48,291 bases of DNA, taken from NCBI GenBank assembly GCA_021787735.1, contig JAJYLL010000025.1, positions 1 through 48,291 of the forward strand. Direction: 5' to 3'. The DNA comes from Acidobacteriota bacterium. Lineage in GTDB: Bacteria > Acidobacteriota > Terriglobia > UBA7540. The translations under genes were made by a program, and so were the position numbers. Positions 9,043 to 16,745 of the stretch are shown one piece after another. Position 1 is the stretch's first letter, and each line of letters begins with the position of its first letter. Below the pieces are notes generated by a model. The model ran no database searches and had not been told where the DNA came from. It saw nothing but the letters and a program-made list of their open reading frames with translations.

Positions 9043-10992
9043 GACATCAAGCACGACGCTTGGGAAGACGGTGGATGAGCGTGAGATTCTGGACCTGCCT
9101 TTGAACGGCCGGAACTTCTCCCAGCTTGGGCTGTTGCAACCCGGAGTGGTGCCGATCACGCCCGGCCTTGCCCAGGCCGGCGGCTCGCTTCGTGCCGGGC
9201 AAGCCTACTCGGTGAACGGCCAGCGGCCGGAGTCCAACAATTTCCTGATTGATGGTGCGTCCAACGTCAACGCGGTGGATGGGGGTTTTGTGCTGGAGCC
9301 GCCAATCGATGCCATTGCTCAGTTCAAGATTCTGACCAACACGTCTAACGCGGAGTGTGGCAGCGCCGCCGGTTCGACAACAAACATCATTACACGGTCC
9401 GGATCCAACTCCCTGCGCGGGGCTGCCTGGGAGTTCCTGCATAATGACAAATTGGACGCTGCAAACTACTTTGAGAATGCGGCTGGTTTCAAAAAATCTG
9501 AATACCGTCAGAACCAGTTTGGCGATACCTTGGGCGGCCCGATTCGCAAGGACAAGGCTTTTTCCCCGGTTATTACGAGAGATTCCGAAACCGGCAGGGC
9601 GAAACCCTCAACAACGTGCGTGTGCCCTCTGCGCTTGAAAGGCAGGGCGACTTTTCAGAAAGCGGACCGCTCTTCAACCTTTTTACGCCGGGAGACCCTA
9701 CGCCTCTGCCGGGTAGCCAGGTGCCTTTCATCGACCCCAACGCTCAGAATGTGTTGGACCTTTACGCTCTGCCGAACGCCACGGATTCGAACGGCGTGCT
9801 GAACCTGTACAATGCCACCGAGATCCTGCGCCAGAACGAAGACCCGTTCGGCGTTCGCATTGACCAGAACCTTTCTTCCAGCGATCAGCTGAGTTTCCGT
9901 TATATGTTTCTGAATGGAAATCGCTTTGATCCACTGTCGCCATCCGGCGCCGGCGTGCCGGGCTTTCCTGTGGGCCAGGATCGACGCGCGCAGAACTTCG
10001 CAGCCCAGTTGACCCACACCTTTTCACCTTAACTCTTGAGCATCACTCGGGCGACCTTCCTGCGGAACAAGTTTCTTTACAATGAACATCTGAACCACAC
10101 CTCGCCAGCGTCCCTGCCGCTTGCGGGCCAGACGTGGGCCGACCGGCAGAACAACATCGACCAGCAGCGTGTCTACTGCCAACCCAATTCACAGGGCAAC
10201 TGCACCTACAGTTCGGTGGGGCTGATTGCCGGAAACTCGAACTCCATCTACAACAGACTTGAAACCAGCCTGCGCAAGCGGTTCGGCCACGGCCTGTCTT
10301 TGCTCGCCTCCTACACGTACTCCAAGGCGATCGACGATGTTTCCTCTTTTAACATCACGGGGTCTGCCTCCCAGCCGGTGGCCGGGGAGAATGACCTGGC
10401 CCAGAATCCCTTTGATCTGGCTGCGGAACGGGGCCGATCCATGTTCGATTCCCGTCACCGCTTCGTGCTGAGTTACGAGTGGGAGGTCCCTTCGTGGAAT
10501 CACCCGCAGAACTGGTATCAGTATGCCCTGGCGGACTGGCAGGTGAACGGGATCACCACTTACATGACGGGCACGCCATTTACTGTGGTCGATCAAAGCT
10601 ATAATTATGATGCGCCGAAGGTCACCGGATTTTCGGCCTTCCGCCCCAACCTTGTGGGAAATGCCAACGACGGACCCAGGACCGTAGCGGAGTGGTTCAA
10701 CACCAGCGCCTTCCAGCGCATCGATCTCTCGCCGACCCCCGCGGGTGTCTACGGAAGCGAGGGTCGTAATGTTGTTCAGGGGCCCGGCTTTGCGAACGGG
10801 GACTTTTCAGCCTTCAAGGACATAGGCTTGACGGAATCGAAGACGCTGCAGTTCCGTGCTGAATTTTTCAACCTGTTCAACCGCGCCAATTTCTGGCTCC
10901 CGAATAGCGACATCAGCTCGCCAACGTTCGGACAGATTCAGCAGGCACTCTCGCCACGGCTCATTCAGTTTGCGCTGAAATTTCTATTTTAG
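9043..10992 (+). pseudogene. Decayed Oar-like TonB-dependent receptor
   Basis: These are remnants of an outer-membrane receptor whose intact relatives are about 1,100-1,200 residues. The reading begins inside the plug (IETSSTTLGKTVDEREILDLPLNGRNF), so the signal peptide and the carboxypeptidase-regulatory domain are gone. Lesions are: (1) the 5' truncation at the join to the deiodinase-like gene; (2) a one-base loss in the T run at 9559-9563 that moves the frame; (3) an in-frame TAA at 10030-10032 between THTFSP and LLSITRATF; (4) an apparent internal deletion near 10112-10132 that removes much of the mid-barrel. The C-terminal barrel from about 10140 to the terminal aromatic LKFLF is well preserved, which suggests recent decay. 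An intact paralogue lies at 23361-27008. Confidence 0.88.
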
Positions 10993-11031
10993 TTGTGAGT
11001 TCCTTCTGTAGCGAATTTCTGATGCAGAAAG

Positions 11032-11646
11032 ATGGTGAAAATGAATCCAATATTCCTCAATGAAGTCGAAAGTACTGCAAAGGCCGGTCCGGCAGGCGAG
11101 CGATTCACAGCGATGGAGGCGGAAGGCATTCCGGTGCCGCAAATCCTCTATCTTTTCGCCTTCAAACCACGCATGACGGAGCATCTGTCGCGATTCACGC
11201 AAGAACTGATGCGTGGACCTTCGCCGCTCTCGCCGGGCCAACGTGAGTTGATTGCGGCATTCACCTCACGCCGCAACCAGTGCCCATTTTGAATCGGCTC
11301 CCACGCCGCGGTCGCGGCGGAACTGCTGGGCGATGCTGAAAAAGTTCGCGCTGTACTGGAAGACTACGCCACGGCGCCGATCTCTGATGCCGAAAAGTCG
11401 CTCTTCAAATTTGTGACGAAGGTGAACCGTACGTCCACTCAGATCACACGTGAGGATATTGAAGAGGCGCACCGGGCAGGCTGGTCGGATGAAGCGCTCT
11501 ATGATGCGATCACCGTCTGCGCGATTTTCAATTTTTACAATCGCTGGATTGATGCAACTGGAGTCCAGGACATGCCGTTTTTTGGCTACCAGATGTCCGG
11601 CCGCCGCATGGCAACGGAAGGGTATATTTACGAGGAAAAGGAATGA
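11032..11646 (+). CDS. AhpD-like peroxidase selenoprotein with a CxxU active site
   Basis: Read through the TGA at 11290-11292, this frame encodes a 204-residue all-helical carboxymuconolactone decarboxylase/AhpD-like protein. The active site is E72-x11-C84-P-F-U87-x3-H91. That reproduces the spacing of the Glu118, Cys130, Cys133, His137 relay of mycobacterial AhpD, with Sec at the resolving-thiol position. Both halves are in one frame, and the downstream half (IGSHAAVAAELLGD to the GYIYEEKE end) looks full length, as in peroxidase-related CMD proteins. A hairpin with a GGTC loop follows the TGA. The start is uncertain: ATG 11032 is used, and ATG 11041 has a GGTGA just upstream. The predicted role is thiol/selenol reduction of peroxides or hydroperoxides, which is inferred. 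Unlike its neighbours it shows no lesions. Confidence 0.85.
11290..11292 (+). other. In-frame TGA, predicted selenocysteine codon
   Basis: The TGA occupies the second cysteine of the AhpD CxxC motif (CPF-TGA-IGSH). The reading frame is open for 86 codons before it and 117 after it. Confidence 0.82.
11304..11319 (+). promoter_or_regulatory. Bacterial SECIS-like hairpin (AhpD-like gene)
   Basis: CGCCGC (11304-11309) pairs perfectly with GCGGCG (11314-11319) around a GGTC loop. The loop begins exactly 18 nt after the TGA, as in the deiodinase-like gene, and its GGUC matches the start of the apical loop of the E. coli fdhF element. Confidence 0.78.
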
Positions 11647-11725
11647 TACTCTTACACCTCCCGGTGCAGGAGGAGTCCATTGTTGAACAGTGCCGGCGCC
11701 GAACCTTGCCTGCTGATCGGCCCAA

Positions 11726-12705
11726 ATGACGATTCCCAACCAACAAACACATCTCCAGCGGCGGCTGGGCCTTGGCTCTGCTGCTGCGGTCGCTGGAGAA
11801 GTCATCGGCGTCGGCATCTTTCTCACACCTGCAGGGATGGCGAGGCAGTTGGGCTCTCCCTTTTGGCTGCTAGCGGTGTGGCTCTTCATGGGCCTGATGG
11901 CCGTCGCGGGAGCTCTCTGTTTCGGCGGGCTGGCGGCACGCTATCCGGAAGCGGGCGGAGCATACGTTTATCTGCGTGAAGCGTTTGGGCCACGGCTGGC
12001 CTTCCTTTATGGCTGGATGCAGCTACTCGTCATCGATCCCCCGGCGTCACCGCCTCACTGACCGTTGGCATGGCAGCTTACACCGCCGACGTCATACGGC
12101 TCACTCCAATTGACCAGAAGGTTCTCGGCATCGCTGTAATTCTTGTGCTGGCAGCGGCGAATATCCGCGCGACACGACTGGGTGGTGTGTTCCTACAGGC
12201 ACTAGCGTGGCTGAAAATAGCGGTGCTGGCATTGCTCCCCGTTTGGGCCATCGTGCTCGGATTGGGGAAATGGTCCCACTTCTCGCCTTTCGTCGCTCAA
12301 CGACCCGGTTCCGTTCCGCTGTTTGCGGCGCTTGCCGCAGGCAGCATGGCCGCGTTCTATTCCTTCGGTGGATGGTGGGAGGCAACCAAAATCGCCGAAG
12401 AGGTGCGAAATCCCGAGCGGGTTATGCCGCGCGCACTGGTTATTGGTGTCGTCGCAGTGACTTCAGTCTATGTTCTCGTTACAGGCGTTTTCGTCTACCT
12501 TGTTCGCATCAACCAGATTACTTCCGACGAGACGTTCATGGCCCAAGCAGGCCAACGGCTATTCGGCGCGCCCGGTGGAGATGTGATGGCCGCGCTGGTT
12601 GTTCTATTGCTCGCCCTGCTGGCAGCCCACAATCCGTTGCAGCCTTTTCTTGGTGTAGCAATGGTCAGCTTTGGCATTCCGGCGTTCCAGCGGGTGCGGA
12701 AGTAA
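11726..12705 (+). pseudogene. Frameshifted, internally deleted amino-acid permease (APC family)
   Basis: The first part has the APC TM1 glycine motif (GEVIGVGIFLTPAG) and TM2-TM3 up to YGWMQLLVID. A frameshift in the C run near 12038-12045 then diverts the frame to a stop at 12058-12060. The correct frame resumes with GVTASLTVGMAAYTADVI and runs through several helices including FYSFGGWWEATKIAEE. Near 12620 helix-7/8-like sequence (LLLALLA) jumps directly to what resembles the C-terminal end of the family (NPLQPFLGVAMVSFGIPAF). About 110-130 residues therefore appear to be missing from the usual 440-470. The original role was probably amino-acid/proton symport. The same kind of internal deletion affects the receptor remnant upstream. 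Confidence 0.8.
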
Positions 12706-12795
12706 GGACTTCGACCGCCGGCACAAGCCAATCTCCCCGAAAAAACCTCGAACTCTAATTGCATGGCTGTGATATTTTTTTGCGAGGAGATTCAG

Positions 12796-13554
12796 ATGGC
12801 GGATCGTTCATTGTATGGCCGGGTAGCCGTAGTAACAGGTGCGAGCAAAGGTCTGGGCAAGCAGATGGCCATTGCGCTGGCGCAGGAGGGCGCCGTGGTG
12901 GCTCTAGTGGCGCGCAGCGGCGAATTGCTGGAAAAAATAAAGGTAGAGATTGAAGCCCAGGGCGGCAAGGCACACTTTTTTGTTGCCGACGTTCGCGAGG
13001 AAGCGGAAGTCGGCCGGATGGCCTGGCAGGTGCGTGAGGCGGCCGGTGCTCCCGACATCCTGATCAACAACGCGGGCATCAATCTTCGCAAGCCGCTGCA
13101 CGAGTTCTCACTGGAAGAGTGGCATCGCGTGATGCAGACGAACCTGGACAGCGCGTTTCTCTGCACGCGCGCTTTTGTGCCGGGGATGATCGAGAAGAAA
13201 TTCGGGCGCGTCATCAACATTGCCTCCACAATGGCGCACGTCGCGCTGGCGTACCGCACGGCATACTGCACCAGCAAGGCCGGCCTGCTGGGAATGACCA
13301 AGGCCCTGGCGTTGGAACTGGCTCCGCATGGCATCACCGCCAACGCCATCAGCCCCGGTCCCTTTGCCACGGAGATGAACACCATTTTGACGCAGGACCC
13401 GGTGCTCAACGCCGAGTTTATTTCGAAGATTCCGGTGGGCCGCTGGGGCAAAGTTGAAGAGATCGGACCACTAACCGTCTTTCTCTGCTCGGACGCGGCT
13501 GGCTTCATCACCGGTACGGACATCCTGATTGATGGCGGCTGGACGGCGCAGTAA
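12796..13554 (+). CDS. SDR-family dehydrogenase (sugar/sugar-acid type)
   Basis: This 252-residue classical short-chain dehydrogenase has the cofactor motif TGASKGLG (about 14-21), NNAG, a catalytic Ser in NIAST, YCTSK (YxxxK) and the C-terminal DGGWTAQ. The ATG at 12796 is preferred to 12763 because GAGGAGA lies 5 nt upstream and the protein then starts directly before the Rossmann fold. The closest functional groups are gluconate 5-dehydrogenase and 2-keto-3-deoxy-L-fuconate dehydrogenase. The nearby fuconate pathway makes L-fucose dehydrogenase or 2-keto-3-deoxy-L-fuconate 4-dehydrogenase attractive, but the sequence does not fix the substrate. It is separated from the fucose genes by the decayed block at 8181-12760. 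Confidence 0.82.
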   Translation: MADRSLYGRVAVVTGASKGLGKQMAIALAQEGAVVALVARSGELLEKIKVEIEAQGGKAHFFVADVREEAEVGRMAWQVREAAGAPDILINNAGINLRKPLHEFSLEEWHRVMQTNLDSAFLCTRAFVPGMIEKKFGRVINIASTMAHVALAYRTAYCTSKAGLLGMTKALALELAPHGITANAISPGPFATEMNTILTQDPVLNAEFISKIPVGRWGKVEEIGPLTVFLCSDAAGFITGTDILIDGGWTAQ

Positions 13555-13715
13555 TTCGGGCAGAACGGGCTATCATATTTCCCGCTCCGTATTCATCCCT
13601 GCAGGGTTTTTAAGCATCTTAGACAGTGTGATAGCTTTTATAATGAAACCGTGGCAGTCAATCGAGTGGAGATGATGTTCACGGCAGGGTCCTGCCGCAG
13701 CAGGTGGATATAGCG

Positions 13716-14117
13716 ATGATCTTCGATGCTGAAACTCCCAAACCGAAAACAGGGCTTCGCAAATACTGGCCCTTGCTGGCCGCTATTCTTGTTGTGGGCG
13801 GCGTGATCGCCTTTTTTGCGCTTCACGACCTTCCGGAGAAGCGCGCCGTCGCGAACTTCCTGACACAACTGCAAGAGGGGCACTACGAGCAAGCCTACAA
13901 ACTCTGGCAGCCGGCATCCGATTACACCTACGACGAGTTCCTGCACGACTGGGGACCGCAGGGCGATTACGGGAAGATTCGTGAGTTCAAGATTGTCGGG
14001 GCGGAATCTAAAGGAAGTGCATTAGTCATCGTGGTGGTCACCATCAACAACCAGACCCCGGCGCTGTCTTTGGTGGTGGACCGCAAAACGAAAGGGCTTG
14101 CCTATTCGCCGTTCTGA
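13716..14117 (+). CDS. Small membrane-anchored protein of unknown function
   Basis: This 133-residue protein has a cytoplasmic Lys/Arg-rich start, one transmembrane helix (WPLLAAILVVGGVIAFFAL, about 19-37) and a soluble domain. LTQLQEGHYEQAYKLW resembles the first helix of NTF2/DUF4878-like folds that occur in lipoproteins and signal-anchored proteins; this is a weak resemblance. The ATG at 13716 has AGGTGG 8 nt upstream; a GTG at 13704 is possible. A TATAAT hexamer is present at 13639-13644, without a good -35. It is convergent with the heptose kinase. The function is unknown. Confidence 0.65.
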   Translation: MIFDAETPKPKTGLRKYWPLLAAILVVGGVIAFFALHDLPEKRAVANFLTQLQEGHYEQAYKLWQPASDYTYDEFLHDWGPQGDYGKIREFKIVGAESKGSALVIVVVTINNQTPALSLVVDRKTKGLAYSPF

Positions 14118-14135
14118 CAACGCGGGACCGCTCTC

Positions 14136-15134
14136 TTACGCGCCGTCGTCGATGGCGGTAAGGAGTTCCTTCGGGTCAATTTCCGAGGTGCCAAACTTCA
14201 GTACTACGCGTCCACCCGCAATATTGGCGAGCCTGGCCGCGTCTATCATTTGCGCTCCTGAACTGAGAGCAAGCGCGAGGACAGCGAGTACGGTGTCGCC
14301 TGCGCCGGTGACGTCATAGACGGGCCGCACCTCGCTTCTGATGTTGTGGATGTCGCCGCCTTTTTCAAAAAGCGTCATGCCATCGGCACCTCGGGTGATC
14401 AGCAGAAAGGAGCAATCAAGTTCAGCGAGCAGCCGGCGCCCACCCGCCTCCAGGCTGGCCCGGTCACGCATGGAATGTCCCGCCATCAATTCAGCTTCAT
14501 GCAGGTTCGGTGTGACGGCTGTAACGTGGTGGCAGATTTCAGGATGGTCGGGCTTGGGGTCGACAAACACCGGGATTCGCTGCTGACGCGCCACAGACAA
14601 GACCTGCCTGCACAGCTCGGTTTCGACTGAGCCCTTTCGGTAATCCGAAATGATCAACGCATTCAGTTTAGGGGCCCATCGCGCGAAACTTCGGCTTACC
14701 GAGGCTGAAGTTCTTGCGGTGATGGGAGCGGATTTTTCAAAGTCCAGCCGCAGCAATTGATGCTGGTGGGCGACGATGCGAAGTTTACGAGGTGTAACGC
14801 GGCCTCGTTCGCGGGCCAGCGTGCCGCACGGGACGCCGCGGGCCTGAAGCTCCTTGCGCAGCCGGTCGCCAGTTTCGTCCATTCCGATCGCTCCAAATGG
14901 CACGGAACGGCCGCCCAGCGCACGGATGTTGATGGCCACGTTACCCGCCCCGCCGGGGAAACGATGGGGTTCCGCATGGCCGTCCATCAGCACGACGGGG
15001 ACGGGCGCTTCGGGCGAAATGCGCGTGGCCTCGCCGCGAAGGAGTTCATCCAACATGAAATCGCCGAGTACACCGACTGTCTGGCCCTTAAATTTGCGGA
15101 GGATTTTCGTCAACGGATTCTGAATCGTTTTCAT
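14136..15134 (-). CDS. rfaE1: D-glycero-beta-D-manno-heptose-7-phosphate kinase (HldE N-domain type)
   Basis: This 332-residue PfkB/ribokinase-family sugar kinase phosphorylates heptose 7-phosphate at C1 in ADP-heptose synthesis for LPS core. It has the N-terminal VLGDFMLDELLRGEATRISP signature of RfaE kinases, the GGAGNVAIN substrate motif, and the anion-hole/catalytic motif DVTGAGDTVLAVLAL near residue 275. The adenylyltransferase domain of bifunctional HldE is absent, so this is the kinase-only form and needs a separate RfaE2. A heptosyltransferase-like GT9 gene is transcribed divergently next door, which supports an LPS role. Confidence 0.88.
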   Translation of the reverse strand: MKTIQNPLTKILRKFKGQTVGVLGDFMLDELLRGEATRISPEAPVPVVLMDGHAEPHRFPGGAGNVAINIRALGGRSVPFGAIGMDETGDRLRKELQARGVPCGTLARERGRVTPRKLRIVAHQHQLLRLDFEKSAPITARTSASVSRSFARWAPKLNALIISDYRKGSVETELCRQVLSVARQQRIPVFVDPKPDHPEICHHVTAVTPNLHEAELMAGHSMRDRASLEAGGRRLLAELDCSFLLITRGADGMTLFEKGGDIHNIRSEVRPVYDVTGAGDTVLAVLALALSSGAQMIDAARLANIAGGRVVLKFGTSEIDPKELLTAIDDGA

Positions 15135-15310
15135 AAATCATGATGCCTGGAGCTTCGTCACGCTTGCCGCGCAAGGCCAGGTGGATGAGCGCTGTGGTCA
15201 TCACGGCGTTTTGAGAATCACCCGAGTCCGGCCCCATTTGACGCAAGGCAATCGCTATTCTACCTTAATCAGGGGGATTCGTACCCAGCGTATCCTTCCC
15301 CGGAGAAAGC

Positions 15311-16426
15311 GTGGTTCTTTCAAATTCGGAACAGAAGATGCCTCCAGCCGGCGTCGGCTCGCCGGGAAGGCCGCGTATAGTGATCGTTCGCGCCGGCGCC
15401 ATTGGCGACACGCTGATGGCCACGCCGTTGGTGCGTGCCGTTCGCCAGACTTATCCCGAGTGCCACCTGGGGTTTCTCTGTTCCGCCGCGGCCCACGACG
15501 TGGTCCGTTACAATCCGCATATCGACCGGACCATCCCGATCGCCTTTCGTCACCTGCCAACCTGGCTGAGTTCCGAAAAGTCACGCATCCATCGCACGCT
15601 CCGCAGTTTGGACCTGGACTGGGCCCTCGTGCTGGAGAGCCACCCGAGCTTTATTGACTTGGTGCGCAAAGCTGGCGCTCGCCGGATCATTGCGTACACC
15701 GGCGATGACCACGCGGAAGGGTTCGAGCCGGCCCGCTTTGATCCGCGGAAGCACTCAATTGAAAACCACCTCGAACTCGCCAGACCGCTTCGTCTCCGGC
15801 TGGTTGAGTTCCAGATGGAACTGAACAACCAGCCGGAGACGACCAAAACCGTCGCCCAGCGCCTGCAAGCGGCAGGTGTCCAACCCGGTGACTGCCTGGT
15901 GGGTGTTCACGCGGGTTGGGGCGGCCGAACGCGAACTCCTAGTCAGACGCGCTTGCGAAGCTGGCCGCCCCATCGGTTTGCTGAAGTTGTCCGCTGGCTG
16001 GTGGAGCAGCGTGGGGCGCGCGTCGTGCTGACGGGTTCAGTGGATGACCGCCAGCTCACTCGCTACATTGCCCGTGCGGCAGCTGTCCCGTGCCTGGATC
16101 TGGCCGGTCAGCTTTCACTGTTGGAGCTTGCCGCACTCATCGGCCGGCTGAACGCCTATCTCACTGTCGACACAGGTCCTGCGCACATGGCTGCGGCGCT
16201 GGGCACTCCTCTCGTGACGCTGTGGGGCCCCGGAATTTTCGAGCAGACGGCCCCTATTTCGCCGGGCAATCCGCCGCGCATTCTTTACCACCGAGTTCAA
16301 TGCTCGCCGTGTTATGGCACGCCTGCCTTGAAAACCTGCAAGAACAACATCTGTATGAAGGAAATCCAGGTCGAGGAAGTGAAGAGGACGTTGGAAGAAA
16401 TTCTGGCTCTGGAGCCTGCCCGCTGA
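15311..16426 (+). CDS. Glycosyltransferase family 9 (ADP-heptose:LPS heptosyltransferase-like)
   Basis: This 371-residue GT-B enzyme is predicted to act at the inner face of the cytoplasmic membrane. The N-terminal IVRAGAIGDTLMATPLVRAV is the GT9 hallmark. The C-terminal nucleotide-sugar site reads DTGPAHMAAALGTPLVTLWGP, and a Cys-rich end (CSPCYGTPALKTCKNNICM) is common in GT9 proteins. A GTG at 15311 with GGAGA 5-6 nt upstream is used; ATG 15338 would give a shorter N-terminus just before the first strand. The neighbouring heptose kinase supports addition of heptose to LPS core. Which heptose position it modifies cannot be told. Confidence 0.85.
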   Translation: MVLSNSEQKMPPAGVGSPGRPRIVIVRAGAIGDTLMATPLVRAVRQTYPECHLGFLCSAAAHDVVRYNPHIDRTIPIAFRHLPTWLSSEKSRIHRTLRSLDLDWALVLESHPSFIDLVRKAGARRIIAYTGDDHAEGFEPARFDPRKHSIENHLELARPLRLRLVEFQMELNNQPETTKTVAQRLQAAGVQPGDCLVGVHAGWGGRTRTPSQTRLRSWPPHRFAEVVRWLVEQRGARVVLTGSVDDRQLTRYIARAAAVPCLDLAGQLSLLELAALIGRLNAYLTVDTGPAHMAAALGTPLVTLWGPGIFEQTAPISPGNPPRILYHRVQCSPCYGTPALKTCKNNICMKEIQVEEVKRTLEEILALEPAR

Positions 16427-16435
16427 AATCCGGCG

Positions 16436-16609
16436 CTATTCAGGATCGATTCTGGCTTCGTCAACAAGCATCACGGGGATATCGTCCTGGATGGGGAAGA
16501 CGCGACGGCACTTGCCGCACTTCAGGCCCTGACCATCCGGCGTAAGCGTGACCCGCTCCTTGCAAAGCGGGCAGACCAAAATATCCAGCAATTCCTGACT
16601 GACAGCCAT
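16436..16609 (-). CDS. Trm112-like zinc-ribbon protein (UPF0434/YcaR family)
   Basis: This 57-residue protein has two cysteine pairs, CPLC (about 13-16) and CGKC (about 31-34), and the family motif LLDILVCPLC at the N-terminus. The C-terminus IPVMLVDEA is also typical. The ATG at 16609 is chosen over 16654 because GGAGTGA precedes it and the family starts here. Trm112 proteins activate SAM-dependent methyltransferases in eukaryotes and archaea; the bacterial YcaR group is poorly defined. It is convergent with the GT9 gene, with 9 bp between the stops. Confidence 0.85.
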   Translation of the reverse strand: MAVSQELLDILVCPLCKERVTLTPDGQGLKCGKCRRVFPIQDDIPVMLVDEARIDPE

Positions 16610-16745
16610 TTGATCACTCCAAGCCAATGATGTTTGTGAATTTAGCAGACACATCGAAGGAATTCAAGCTATGTGTGCCCGTAGGATCCTGCTGTGGCGA
16701 TGTGTAGGGTATAACAGTTTTCTTCCCACGAGGAATAGCCCTCCA

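Noticed and set aside
8708..9802. 364-codon frame spanning the deiodinase-like gene and the receptor remnant
   Set aside because: Its first 110 codons read the deiodinase-like gene out of frame and its last 80 read past the receptor frameshift. Only the middle is real receptor sequence.
10030..10032. In-frame TAA in the receptor as a recoded codon
   Set aside because: TAA is not used for selenocysteine, the position is not catalytic and other lesions show the gene is dead.
12030..12060. Permease break as a third selenocysteine site
   Set aside because: The break is a true frameshift in a C run. The TGA at its end is out of frame with the downstream permease.
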